A DNA stretch of 64,000 nucleotides from a virus. Shown in pieces: positions 1-8,552 of this stretch. The stretch covers positions 1 through 64,000 of the IMG/VR virus record IMGVR_UViG_3300037882_004081. One strand, given 5' to 3'. A program made the position numbers and the translations under genes. The notes beneath the pieces are model-generated. The model had not been told where the DNA came from, made no database searches, and saw only the letters and a list, made by a program, of their open reading frames with translations. Numbering within the stretch: position 1 is the first letter of the stretch; every line of letters begins with the position of its first letter.

Positions 1-442
1 CGGCGGGCGCGGGCTGTTCTGGTGCCGGGGCTGGTGCCGGGGCTGGTGCCGGGGCTTGAGCCGTCTCAGACGGATCATAGTCAACTGGCTCGTCCAAACT
101 CCACAGGATCTTGGTAGCCGAGAAGACTTCCTCCGGTACATCCTCGTTGTATCCGATGGTGGCTTCGGGTGCGACCAGCGCCAGACGTACTGGGAGTGGC
201 TTCTGCAACCCACCGAGCGTCGCCACACGGTCTTCTCCTTCTTCTTCGGGTGAGTCGGACATGTGTCTGTCTTGGTAGTTGGTGATGATGTCTCCATCCC
301 CGATACCGAACTGAGACAAAATCTGCTGGTCTAGAAATCTTCCTGTGGGGATTAGGTCGGACTCAACAACGCGAGTTCGGGTCCGGGGAGCGTGGGTTGC
401 TTTCCCATTCAAAAGATCGTTGACCAAATCAGCTGTTTTCAT
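1..442 (-). CDS. Pro-rich protein, partial (runs off left edge)
   Basis: The frame is open from an ATG at 442 to the window edge, giving the first 147 residues. The protein begins MKTADLVNDLLNG, is acidic in the middle, and ends in an Ala-Pro repeat (PAPAPAP) encoded by a 12-base DNA repeat. No family is recognised. It leads the virion gene run below it. The ATG is preceded by TATCCACG, a context shared almost exactly with the gene starting at 62647, and by a TTTCTGCG element farther upstream. The function is unknown; a structural or scaffold-like linker role is only a guess. Confidence 0.75.
   Translation of the reverse strand, partial: MKTADLVNDLLNGKATHAPRTRTRVVESDLIPTGRFLDQQILSQFGIGDGDIITNYQDRHMSDSPEEEGEDRVATLGGLQKPLPVRLALVAPEATIGYNEDVPEEVFSATKILWSLDEPVDYDPSETAQAPAPAPAPAPAPEQPAPA
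17..55. repeat. 12-base tandem repeat encoding Pro-Ala
   Basis: Three copies of CTGGTGCCGGGG lie in tandem. On the minus strand they encode the PAPAPAP stretch of the partial gene, so the repeat is coding and in frame. Confidence 0.85.
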
Positions 443-466
443 CGTGGATATTTACGCAGAAAGCGG

Positions 467-1228
467 TTAGTCGTAGCGTGGGATGAGTCTTGGTCTCCGG
501 TTCCTCATTTCTTCCGAGACCGTCTTGAGGAGTTCTTCACCTTGCTTGATCAGGTCACCACTGTTGAGCGTGAGAGTAGTGCCACCGGGACCGGGAAGCT
601 GTCCCGAGAACTTGTTGCGGTTGTTGCCCAGTGTAATCATGGCTTTCGCCTTGCACAACTGTGCGAACATGTGGCGGTGGATTTGACGAACTTCATGCAC
701 CCCGGATCGGGCAAGGCTAGTGAACGCGCACGCCGGGTAGCTGACCGGATTATGAATGTGGAGGGTGCTGGTGGATTCTTCCAGGTACCACTGTGGGAGG
801 CGACTAGTCACACGCTGGAACCCGTGGGTCCATTGGAGTGCAAGTTCGATCTCACTGCTGGGTGTTCCACCCGATCCGGAACCACCGCCCGTCATACCAG
901 CCAGATTGGGAACCACGACGCCGAGAAGCTGCGCCATGTAATTGCTGGTGACCCCGTAAATGTTGTGAGGTTGGATAAAGTCCACTCGCCACACTCCCAT
1001 GAAGCCATCAAGGTCCGCAAACGAGTAGGTGGGTGATCCCGCTGGGATCTGCACAGGCCAATTCCTGGGGAACACCTCCGAGTATTTCCAGATGGCTGCT
1101 GATATGGAGTTGTCGAGTGTTTGTGGGTACGCTGGATCTTGGGCTTCGGTGCGCCAGATCAGTCCCGCGAGTTCGCTCTTAAGCCACTCCCGTAGCTGCT
1201 CAATCGTGTAAGTGGGTGGAAGAATCAC
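467..1228 (-). CDS. Putative virion structural protein, 253 aa
   Basis: This 253-aa frame starts with GTG at 1228. CCTAGGTTTACTG lies directly before the start, one of the recurrent TAGGTTT elements. The protein has a Gly/Ser-rich linker (GGGSGSGG, near residues 115-122) separating two parts and a basic C-terminus. No catalytic motif is visible. Its place at the head of a virion gene run suggests a neck, connector or tail-completion protein, but that is inference from context only. Confidence 0.7.
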   Translation of the reverse strand: MILPPTYTIEQLREWLKSELAGLIWRTEAQDPAYPQTLDNSISAAIWKYSEVFPRNWPVQIPAGSPTYSFADLDGFMGVWRVDFIQPHNIYGVTSNYMAQLLGVVVPNLAGMTGGGSGSGGTPSSEIELALQWTHGFQRVTSRLPQWYLEESTSTLHIHNPVSYPACAFTSLARSGVHEVRQIHRHMFAQLCKAKAMITLGNNRNKFSGQLPGPGGTTLTLNSGDLIKQGEELLKTVSEEMRNRRPRLIPRYD

Positions 1229-1259
1229 CAGTAAACCTAGGCATGGACCTTCGTTTGGT

Positions 1260-1580
1260 TCACCACCGCTGTCCTAGAAACTCGGCGATGGATCGGGCGA
1301 CCTCAAGATCGTCCTCGTCCTGAAAGGCAATGAGTTCCTTGGACTCCCAGTCCCGACCTGCCTTCGTCTTGTATGGGATGCCTCTGGTGGTTCGCCCCTT
1401 GGATGCTATCCCACTGATGCCGCCCCCGCCCCCGCTTCCAACAACTCGCGAGGGAGGCGGTGGATCAACGACCGGTGGGTCTACTGGTGGCTCAACGATC
1501 GGTACGGCAAACCGGGTAATACCCGCCAGTACGACCGAACCCAAATACGCCCCTCTACCGAGACCACGAAGGACGATCAT
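1260..1580 (-). CDS. Small Pro/Gly-rich virion-type protein, 106 aa
   Basis: The N-terminus is hydrophobic (MIVLRGLGRGAYLG). A proline-rich stretch (PPVDPPVVDPPPP) and a glycine run (GSGGGGGISG) follow, then a charged C-terminus ending in IAEFLGQRW. The ATG at 1580 overlaps the stop of the next upstream gene by four bases (ATGA), so translation is probably coupled. The composition is typical of small phage structural linkers. No family is recognised. Confidence 0.7.
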   Translation of the reverse strand: MIVLRGLGRGAYLGSVVLAGITRFAVPIVEPPVDPPVVDPPPPSRVVGSGGGGGISGIASKGRTTRGIPYKTKAGRDWESKELIAFQDEDDLEVARSIAEFLGQRW

Positions 1581-2146
1581 TGGAACCGATCCCTCCGGTC
1601 AGAGCCCCTCGCCCGGTAAGGCTGTGTACCAGCGACATCTTCGAAAATCGGTGCCACGTAGAGCGGGGTTACATCGTCGTCCGCATAGAGTGTTGCCTGC
1701 CCGGTGTTTGGATCGGACACCATTTTGTTGCGGAGAAGCCTCATGATCGTCATGACCTCATTGGTCAGGTCTGGACCCGCCCCAGTAGAGACCGCAATGA
1801 GACCAGCCGAATTGCCAATGATGAGGGATACTTGATTGGCAACCTTTACATCGGCCAAGTTGTGGTTGGCTCCAACGCACACGACCGTGTATTGACCGTC
1901 TTCAAATTCTACCGTGTACCCGTTGATGATTTCAACGGCTCGTGCGTACGTGACGCCAGACAGGGTAAGCTCAGTATTGTGTCGGTGGGTGTCCAAGAAC
2001 ACGATACCCTCAGTTCCGTCTTCAATACCCTTCAGGGATAGGCGCAACCAGTTAACATCCAGTTCGTACGAAGAACCAGAGAGGTAAGTCAGGTCCGTTT
2101 TGGGGACCAGTATGACCTTGTTAGTCCAGTTGATCGAAATAGCCAT
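1577..2146 (-). CDS. Unknown virion-region protein, 189 aa
   Basis: The frame can be extended to a TTG at 2161, but ATG 2146 (MAISINWTNKV) lies one base after the stop of the upstream gene and is the better start. The protein is beta-rich in appearance (YTVEFEDGQYTVVCVGANHN) with no catalytic signature. It sits between fibre-like genes and is probably virion-associated. Confidence 0.7.
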   Translation of the reverse strand: MAISINWTNKVILVPKTDLTYLSGSSYELDVNWLRLSLKGIEDGTEGIVFLDTHRHNTELTLSGVTYARAVEIINGYTVEFEDGQYTVVCVGANHNLADVKVANQVSLIIGNSAGLIAVSTGAGPDLTNEVMTIMRLLRNKMVSDPNTGQATLYADDDVTPLYVAPIFEDVAGTQPYRARGSDRRDRFQ

Positions 2147-2147
2147 A

Positions 2148-3563
2148 TCATAAGTCCGCAATCTGAGAAACTGGAATGCTGATTCCGGAAGTAGTCAGAT
2201 TGAATTCCACTTCGTAAGATTTGTAGAACGGGGCGGATGATGCCTTCCTGACCCTTAGTCTGAGATTTAGCGGGACATCGTCCAGGTCGTACACAAACGA
2301 ACCTGTACCATCTGCGGTGAGGCCCGTCGCGACAAGTGAATCGTCACTCACGCGTTCAATACGCCACCTGCTCCCCACCACCATCCCGGAAATATTGATC
2401 GTTGGGATCTGGATGGGTTCCAGATCGAACGTCATAGCAAATTCAAAACTGGACCACCCGCTGCACCCCACCGCCGCAGTAGCCCCGGCAGCAGTTTCAG
2501 CAGCACTGACCAGTGCTATCCCCTCTCCCTCTCGCAGTACGATCCCGGCTTTTCTGGCTAGCATGTCAGTCATCTGCTGACCGACACCGAACACATCCGG
2601 CATGAAGGTCGGACGATTCCGCACCATTTCTGGGAACATGGTGCGATACACCGGACCAAGAAAGTCCTTCGTCTTCAGATAGTTGAACCCCTTTGGGGAT
2701 CCACCAGATGCATCGGAGAAGGCGTTTTCCGGCATCGCGTATGGGAACATTGGGCAGTCCGCCTGAATATCCACGAACGTTGCGGGATCAGCATAATCGG
2801 TATCCATTCTGACTGCTGTCAACCTCTGTGAGACAGTGGCATCAATCAGACCACCGCTAGGGACCAATTGAAGGTACGGGGAATCGTATGTGCCAACCTC
2901 TTCCACCGCCACATCCAGGAGCCTCACCGTCTCGCCGGAACCAGCAGCGTTGTCGATCGCAAAGATAGCGACATCTTGGACGATCGCACTCGTGAAAAAA
3001 GTGGTCGTCCACACCCGGTTCGGGGTGCCAACCCGAATGAGGGTTGCTGTTACCCTCAGCGGCACAGAGTTGTTGAACGTGGAGGCATAAATCGCGACCC
3101 CCTCACCCGCTCGTATCACCACACTTTCTACAATTGAGTCCTTCCTTGGTTTAGCGTAAGCGTTACCGAACCTCCGGGGAGTTTGGCGACCCATCCACGA
3201 TAGGGACGCTTGGTTCATCTGCTTAAGAATGGCAATCCTGCGAATGAACGTTGGAGATGCCACCGCCGCCTGTTTCACCACTGATACTGTGGTCGGCCAT
3301 GAACTCGCGTCGGTGTCCATGGGGTCCAGCGATAATGGATCGCCACCACTTACCGTTGCTCTCCCGAGCGTGAGGTAAGTGGCAGAAGCAGCGCTTACCG
3401 TACCGGCGGTGGCAGTGGAGGTAGAGGTAAGCGAGTTCACCTCCAGTGAACGAATCGTCACCTTCTTGCCACTGGAATTCTTATTAACCAGCGCAAGGAG
3501 TGCGTTCCCGGAGTTGCTTTGCCATGACAACTCCCCGCTGACCCGGTATTGCTGGCGAGCCAT
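2148..3563 (-). CDS. Fibre/appendage-type protein with two related modules, 471 aa
   Basis: The 471-aa protein starts at ATG 3563. Ser/Thr/Ala-rich beta-type sequence dominates. A module with the signature V-x-I-R-x-L-E-V plus a later (I/L)R-x-GEG-(V/I)A appears twice: RAGEGVAIYA in the first half and LREGEGIALV near the C-terminus. The neighbouring 175-aa gene carries one copy (LREGQGVDIR), so this gene looks like a duplicated and fused version of it. The sequence gives no enzymatic motif; a role in the tail or adsorption apparatus is inferred from composition and neighbours. Confidence 0.7.
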   Translation of the reverse strand: MARQQYRVSGELSWQSNSGNALLALVNKNSSGKKVTIRSLEVNSLTSTSTATAGTVSAASATYLTLGRATVSGGDPLSLDPMDTDASSWPTTVSVVKQAAVASPTFIRRIAILKQMNQASLSWMGRQTPRRFGNAYAKPRKDSIVESVVIRAGEGVAIYASTFNNSVPLRVTATLIRVGTPNRVWTTTFFTSAIVQDVAIFAIDNAAGSGETVRLLDVAVEEVGTYDSPYLQLVPSGGLIDATVSQRLTAVRMDTDYADPATFVDIQADCPMFPYAMPENAFSDASGGSPKGFNYLKTKDFLGPVYRTMFPEMVRNRPTFMPDVFGVGQQMTDMLARKAGIVLREGEGIALVSAAETAAGATAAVGCSGWSSFEFAMTFDLEPIQIPTINISGMVVGSRWRIERVSDDSLVATGLTADGTGSFVYDLDDVPLNLRLRVRKASSAPFYKSYEVEFNLTTSGISIPVSQIADL

Positions 3564-3566
3564 CGA

Positions 3567-4094
3567 TTAAGTGTTGGCGAGAGTATATTCGATAAAAACA
3601 TCGACCACACCCACGGCGGACGAGCCAGAATGGCGAATGTCCACTCCCTGACCTTCCCGCAAGACCAAAGGCTCGATATCGGTGTCCCCGGTAGCAGCGT
3701 CCCACACACAATTTAGTGGAACCAAACATTCGAACTCGTCACTGGTTCCCGCAGAGGCAGCTGGTTCGTCGTTCGACCATACCCAGTTCCTCAAAGCATC
3801 AGTGGCGGCGGATGTCACCGTAGCACCGTGTGCCACCAGAACCTGTGCCGGGGCTGTTTCGGAAGCAGTGTCATGTTTGACCGGGGTAATGCTCGTGCCC
3901 GCTGACTGGGCGGTGCTGCGGCGCATGCTGAACGTTGTGAGCACGCCGGTGACGCCAGCGGTCTGGTTGTTGAGAATCCAGACGCGCTTGACTCGAATGA
4001 TACGTCCGGAACTAGCACCATTGAAGATGCCAGCCATTGACTTGTTGTTTCCGAAGGCAACCCCGAGGAAAGAGGCAGTGTATGTTTGGGCCAT
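3567..4094 (-). CDS. Single-module appendage protein, 175 aa
   Basis: The ATG is at 4094 and the stop lies three bases before the start of the 471-aa gene. The protein is Ala/Thr/Ser-rich and contains RVKRVWILNNQTAG, a MRRSTAQSAGTS stretch, and a C-terminal LREGQGVDIRHSG followed by VDVFIEYTLA. The same signature occurs twice in the 471-aa neighbour, which indicates paralogy. It is probably a tail or capsid appendage subunit. Confidence 0.7.
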   Translation of the reverse strand: MAQTYTASFLGVAFGNNKSMAGIFNGASSGRIIRVKRVWILNNQTAGVTGVLTTFSMRRSTAQSAGTSITPVKHDTASETAPAQVLVAHGATVTSAATDALRNWVWSNDEPAASAGTSDEFECLVPLNCVWDAATGDTDIEPLVLREGQGVDIRHSGSSAVGVVDVFIEYTLANT

Positions 4095-4113
4095 AAGGGT
4101 GAATCAGTGTAGG

Positions 4114-5763
4114 TTATGCGTCCGAGGTGCGGACCGCCGTGGCAGAACCCCCGGCGCTCCCAAGAGTACCAGGAGACTCGAAGGTTTTAATGGGAGTGAC
4201 GCCACCATCCCGGACCCGGATGAACAAGGAACGATCGCCCGAATAAACCGCCGTAAACGACTCAGAAGTCGATGTGGCCAGTTTATCGATGTACGAAATG
4301 AACACGTTTGCTCCATTGGCGGCGTTGTTCCCAGAAAAATTGTGGGAAGCGATCGTAAACGTGGAACCACTCCAAGCGCTGTACACATGTCGGGAATAAG
4401 CCCCGTTCGTCCTTAGGATTCGAATGGTGCCGGTACTCGGGGTATCCAGCGGGATGGAGCCCACGACCACCACGGAGGTGACTGCAGCGCCCGTCAACGC
4501 CCCGTCGAGGGTCATTTGATCGGTGTCGAGCAGACCACCATCCTCTGGACCAATCAGCACGTAGTCTTCACCACTCACGATACCACCGAGTGTAAAGGTA
4601 ACGTAGTTCGGTGCCTGATAAAGCGTGTTGGTGAGGTCGAACACCTTGTCGACCGACGACAGATCGGTCGCTTCCACGCCGAAACCATAGGCACCAACGA
4701 GGGAGGTGCCAGTGGAGGCTCCGCAGCATGGGGTTGAGACTGTCCTCTCGGTTACCGTCACGTTGACCTGACAAGTCGCCGTGGACGCGCCCGTAATTAA
4801 TTGGTTGTCGGTCGGTGCTACCCCGGTCAAGAGCTGAATCCACATCTTCGTGGCAGCGGTGGGGCTGTTGATGGCCAACAGTTGACCTGTACCGCCGCTC
4901 CACGACACCGCTTCGAAGGCAGAGAACGTGCCAGTTGGGCTGTCCACCGTGATTTCGTGAGTGATGCCCCTGAATAGCTGCCCAGCCAACCCAAAAAGGG
5001 TGGTGGTCTCACCGCGCCTCGTCAGGTACTTCAACCGCTCGTAGAACTGGTTTATGGTCGCAGTTCCACGGTTCCATTCGGAGTAGAAGAACTCGTCCGC
5101 CCCGTTGTTGTTGACGTCAATCCCGTTGTACCCGGCTGAAGTCAAGGAAACTGTGGTGAATGGGGAAGACGTAAGTGAACCAATAATGGTTTGGTTGTTC
5201 AGGTCGTCGGCCCAACCGGTGAACGCCATAACGTTGACGCCTCGCGCCGTACCGTTGATTTTGAACTCCAGGAACGCCTTTCCCCACTCCCGCGTTGTAC
5301 CAAGCAAGCGGCGACCGTCAATGTCGGCCCCACCCGTCCTGACCTTGGTCATGAACTGGTGGCTAATACCATTCGGTGCATCCGCGTTGAGACCAGTGGT
5401 CCAAAAATTGGGGGTGATCAGAGCACCATTTTGGATAATCTCTAGGCGCATCCCGGACGGTGCGAGGACCTGAATACCGTCGTAGATCACGTTGCCGGAG
5501 TCCTGAATGATCGATCCACCGTACAGGTGTTGTGCGGCGGTGTCATCAATGTTGAAACCGTTGATCAGGTTAATGATGGTGTCGAAGCTCTTGTCGGATG
5601 GCGTTTCCTTATCGATCGCCATCATGTCGTCACCACTGGATGACGGGTCATCCGCCAAGTCCTGCAGCCACCGGTGAAGTTCCAACACGGTATAGTTGGT
5701 GGTCGTCCCCGTGTACCGGATATCCTTGTCGGCTTGGATTTCGAAGTCCGTTGAAATTGGCAT
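4114..5763 (-). CDS. Tail-fibre-like protein, 549 aa
   Basis: The 549-aa protein starts at ATG 5763. Its N-terminus (residues about 20-85: TVLELHRWLQDLAD, then SSGDDMM, then NIDDTAAQHLYGGSIIQD) looks like an attachment domain, because a truncated copy of exactly this part is found at 10929-11159. The rest is beta-rich and Thr/Ser/Gly-rich, as in fibre or baseplate wedge proteins. It contains a paired cysteine (TPCCGAST). It lies in the virion gene run. Its exact position in the particle is unknown. Confidence 0.75.
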   Translation of the reverse strand: MPISTDFEIQADKDIRYTGTTTNYTVLELHRWLQDLADDPSSSGDDMMAIDKETPSDKSFDTIINLINGFNIDDTAAQHLYGGSIIQDSGNVIYDGIQVLAPSGMRLEIIQNGALITPNFWTTGLNADAPNGISHQFMTKVRTGGADIDGRRLLGTTREWGKAFLEFKINGTARGVNVMAFTGWADDLNNQTIIGSLTSSPFTTVSLTSAGYNGIDVNNNGADEFFYSEWNRGTATINQFYERLKYLTRRGETTTLFGLAGQLFRGITHEITVDSPTGTFSAFEAVSWSGGTGQLLAINSPTAATKMWIQLLTGVAPTDNQLITGASTATCQVNVTVTERTVSTPCCGASTGTSLVGAYGFGVEATDLSSVDKVFDLTNTLYQAPNYVTFTLGGIVSGEDYVLIGPEDGGLLDTDQMTLDGALTGAAVTSVVVVGSIPLDTPSTGTIRILRTNGAYSRHVYSAWSGSTFTIASHNFSGNNAANGANVFISYIDKLATSTSESFTAVYSGDRSLFIRVRDGGVTPIKTFESPGTLGSAGGSATAVRTSDA

Positions 5764-5819
5764 GGTGAGATGAGATTCTTGTTTCTACTGTTGAGGCTGC
5801 TGTCTGCGATACTTACCAA

Positions 5820-6368
5820 CTACTTCCACTCCAGTGCGGAGGCGAGTATCTCAGTGGTGTGTCCGTATTCGTCTTTGGTAATTTCGAAACTCCACTTTGT
5901 GATGATCATGGTGGGTTCAACCGAAGCTTCCAAGAGGACCGGAGGTACCTTGATAGCCGCTGGTGCGGGTGCTGTCTTTGGTTTGCTCTTCGTCTTAGCC
6001 CTGGTGATCTTCTTGGCGACTTTGGAACCAGCAGCGGCTTCCCAGAATGTAGCGCCCCTCTTGGAAGCTGGCGATTTCTTGGCGGGTGCCTTTGCCGCGA
6101 CAGAGGCTGGGGGTGCGGTCGCTGATGGCGCTGGGGGAACCACCAGCGCTTGTTTTTTACCACCAGCCACCATTTCCCAAAACCCCCCACGCACAGAAGA
6201 GCGTGATGGACTCTGGCGGACAGGCGACTCCGTCACTTGCGGAGGTGGCGGAGGCGGTGGCGGGGGGGGTGGCGGTGGCGGTGGCGGAGTACGTGTGACA
6301 GGACCTCTTCTACCCCCAGCCGCGATATCCCAAAAACCGCTATCCGTGCGACTTTTGGGATCCCTCAT
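5820..6368 (-). CDS. FW-repeat polyproline protein, 182 aa
   Basis: The ATG is at 6368. Three copies of a short motif are visible: GFWDIAAGGRR (residues 11-21), GFWEMVAGGKK and TFWEAAAGSKV. Between copies one and two lies a run of 16 prolines, and the rest is Ala/Lys/Pro-rich. The last 40 residues form a separate ordered part (TMIITKWSFEITKDEYGHT). The repeats may be short linear motifs that dock on a partner, spaced by flexible linkers. The proline run is encoded with an 8-base C/G homopolymer, a possible slippage site. No family is recognised. Confidence 0.7.
   Translation of the reverse strand: MRDPKSRTDSGFWDIAAGGRRGPVTRTPPPPPPPPPPPPPPPPQVTESPVRQSPSRSSVRGGFWEMVAGGKKQALVVPPAPSATAPPASVAAKAPAKKSPASKRGATFWEAAAGSKVAKKITRAKTKSKPKTAPAPAAIKVPPVLLEASVEPTMIITKWSFEITKDEYGHTTEILASALEWK
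6255..6296. repeat. GGC/GGT-rich repeat with 8-G homopolymer (codes polyproline)
   Basis: The plus strand is a near-continuous series of GGC/GGT units including eight consecutive G. On the minus strand it encodes 16 prolines of the FW-repeat protein. Confidence 0.8.
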
Positions 6369-6391
6369 GATTACAGCCTTTGGTAAGTTGT

Positions 6392-7117
6392 TTAAGCACT
6401 TTGTTTTACACCGTTGTGGTACGCACTGATCGCGGACTTCAGCGTCTTACGGACCTGCCCGTACCGGTGAGTAGAACACCAGTACCACGTTTGGCCTTTG
6501 ATTTTGGATTTGCGGACCGCTGGAGTCGCCTCTCCGTTTTTCCCGTGGTGCCAAGTTGCCCCAGCCTTCATAACCTCCCGACGCTCTTCGTCGGTGAGCT
6601 TCACCGTGTGGTCCTTGAGGGTGCTGATTTCCGGTGACTCGGTTAACCCGTCGTGCCGGTAGTCACCAACCAGCACCCAGCTATCCGGATCGCCGTACAG
6701 GCGCTTGATTTCCTCCGCGTCATCTTTTAGGTGAAGCGTGGTGGCGTCGCGGGTGCCGTCCACGTGTTTGGCCCAGTAGTCCACCAGCCACTCGCCGATC
6801 ACCGAGAAATCATGGCCACCCGAAAAAGCGCCAATTCTCTCATCGCGGGGGTTATCGACCGCATATCCGAATACCGCCCCATTGTGTTTGGAAGCGAGGA
6901 TGCGGGCGGAGTTGGTACACTGAGTGCAAGAAATCCTGTGCCACTCTTCTGGCCTGTACTGCTTGACTTTGTCATTCGCCAGTACCTTGGGATCGTGGTG
7001 ATCCCAATATGAAAAGCCCTCGTCGTCATCGTACCGCTCCAGTGGAAGCAACGCATCGGCTTCCGCCTCCAGTTCGTCTCGTGTGATGGCTTCGGTGATG
7101 TACTGAGCAAGTGGCAC
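6392..7117 (-). CDS. Unknown protein, 241 aa
   Basis: The start is GTG 7117, just after TAGGTTTCGCT. The sequence is acidic in the N-terminal half (EAEADALLPLERYDDDEGFSYWDHHDP) and basic at the C-terminus. A CTQC pair and a WYWCSTHRYGQ stretch might bind metal, though the spacing fits no zinc finger known to me. It is the last gene of the operon that begins at the 9.65 kb promoter, or is transcribed from its own TAGGTTT-type element. Function unknown. Confidence 0.65.
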   Translation of the reverse strand: MPLAQYITEAITRDELEAEADALLPLERYDDDEGFSYWDHHDPKVLANDKVKQYRPEEWHRISCTQCTNSARILASKHNGAVFGYAVDNPRDERIGAFSGGHDFSVIGEWLVDYWAKHVDGTRDATTLHLKDDAEEIKRLYGDPDSWVLVGDYRHDGLTESPEISTLKDHTVKLTDEERREVMKAGATWHHGKNGEATPAVRKSKIKGQTWYWCSTHRYGQVRKTLKSAISAYHNGVKQSA

Positions 7118-7125
7118 AGCGAAAC

Positions 7126-7653
7126 CTACAGATTGACGTAGTCTTCCTTCTGTTTCGACAGGACATTACCAACCGCATGGACGGGTGCACCGATGATAAA
7201 GACGGTAGTGCTGACCACGACCGCAACTGGACCAACCACTGGCCAATGCCCCATCCCACCACCGATGATAGCACTGGTGTTTCCAATGTTCCTACCAACC
7301 CTTTGGCCAACATTCCTGTCTTGGCTTGCGCACGAACACATCGCCAGTAGGCACGATATGACCGGCATGCATCCGGCCATCTCCTTGATCCGTGCCGAGA
7401 ATGTCGGGCTGACGGAAACACAATGGCGTCTATCCCATTCTTCCCTGCCGATCGACTCCAGGTAAGCCTTACCACGTTGCCCATGAGATTCCTTGCACTC
7501 ACCCGACACCCTACCGGAGCCGTCTCTTGCCACCGTCCTGCACCGATATCCACGTTTCGACTTGCACACCGGGCAGTCGACGGACTGGACGGCGGCGGTA
7601 AGAGCCCATCCGGAAATTGGCTCAAGCGGGATGGGGACTCCGTGGCGTTTCAT
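7126..7653 (-). CDS. Zinc-finger module joined to lipoprotein/membrane module, 175 aa
   Basis: ATG 7653 overlaps the stop of the DHH gene (ATGA). Residues 27-60 hold CPVC, then GYRC and HGQR, a C-x2-C-x7-C...H zinc-finger arrangement seen in many small phage proteins. From about residue 92 the sequence changes character: MAGCMPVISCLLAMCSCAS looks like a lipoprotein signal with a Cys acceptor, and residues 138-156 form a hydrophobic membrane segment. The frame has no stop between the two parts. It is either a true fusion or two genes in one frame, with an internal start at Met92 or Met96. Confidence 0.65.
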   Translation of the reverse strand: MKRHGVPIPLEPISGWALTAAVQSVDCPVCKSKRGYRCRTVARDGSGRVSGECKESHGQRGKAYLESIGREEWDRRHCVSVSPTFSARIKEMAGCMPVISCLLAMCSCASQDRNVGQRVGRNIGNTSAIIGGGMGHWPVVGPVAVVVSTTVFIIGAPVHAVGNVLSKQKEDYVNL

Positions 7654-8552
7654 ACTACTTCGGGAATGCGTAAGGCTTCAAGGAACTGATCGGCGCGCAT
7701 CTTGAATCCGCATGCGCCAGCATGCCCGCCCCCACCGTACTTGGTTGCAATCACCGATAGGTCGTGCGGACTGTCGATGCCACCATACAGGGAAACCTGC
7801 ACAGCTGGCGTCACTCCGGGTTTCAACGAATACACGAGCATTGCGTCATGTTTGGCGCGATCGAACACCGTGTCGAAGATGTGCGAACCCTTGCCAGCGG
7901 TGTTCATCGCGATAAAGGTGAGCCCTTCGAACTTCACCACATGAGCCTTCGTGGCTTCACGACGCGACACGGCGGTCCGGTAGGCGAGCAATAGCTGACC
8001 AGCTTTGATGATGTCTTCGAGACCCGCTTCGGTGAGGTTGAACGTGCGGAGCCAGTTTTCCTCAGATCCTTCGGCATTGGGTTCAGTCCAAGGCAAGGTC
8101 TCGTAGAACAGTTGCACTGGCAAAGAGCGAGGGTTGGAGTGGTCGAACACGTCGTGGCGACCAAGGTGGTGCACAACCGGTGGTGATTCAGTACCGAAGA
8201 AGAACTCCCACGCCAGTTCGCATGCCGAGAACCCCTCGCGGCACAGCCCCATGGTGCCGAACTCGTGCTTGGCAGCTTCCCGGATGGCGCTCCGGTGGTG
8301 ATCGATCCACGTCATTGTGCGACACCGGGCCTTGGCGTCCAGCATGATCGGGAACGGCTCGAAACAAAAATCCGTCACGTAAAGGTCGTCCTCAGGACCG
8401 AGATTCTTGACCCAACTGAAGTCCTGTCCGTACTCCACGCCCACCATGCGAATCTCGCTGGTTGGCACGCCGGAAATGCGGAGCGCATGGCGTGTGATGG
8501 CACCCGAGCAAAAACCGTCCAGGTCCCCGGAGTGGTGTGCAATGATCTTCAT
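7650..8552 (-). CDS. DHH-family phosphoesterase, 300 aa
   Basis: Motifs of the DHH/DHHA1 superfamily are visible in order: HSGDLDG (residues 7-13, motif I with the metal-binding aspartates), VTDFC (D61), WIDHH (D84-H86, the DHH motif) and the C-terminal substrate-binding loop GGGGHAGACG (273-282). Family members hydrolyse short RNA oligonucleotides, pAp or cyclic dinucleotides, or act as RecJ nucleases. The 300-aa length matches the nanoRNase/oligoribonuclease type rather than RecJ. The gene is coupled on both sides by ATGA overlaps. A role in nucleotide recycling or in removing a signalling nucleotide is inference. Confidence 0.85.
   Translation of the reverse strand: MKIIAHHSGDLDGFCSGAITRHALRISGVPTSEIRMVGVEYGQDFSWVKNLGPEDDLYVTDFCFEPFPIMLDAKARCRTMTWIDHHRSAIREAAKHEFGTMGLCREGFSACELAWEFFFGTESPPVVHHLGRHDVFDHSNPRSLPVQLFYETLPWTEPNAEGSEENWLRTFNLTEAGLEDIIKAGQLLLAYRTAVSRREATKAHVVKFEGLTFIAMNTAGKGSHIFDTVFDRAKHDAMLVYSLKPGVTPAVQVSLYGGIDSPHDLSVIATKYGGGGHAGACGFKMRADQFLEALRIPEVV

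Noticed and set aside
392-1036. A 214-aa plus-strand frame
   Set aside because: It lies opposite two minus-strand genes whose frames, overlaps and start motifs are consistent; its composition is that of a shadow frame.
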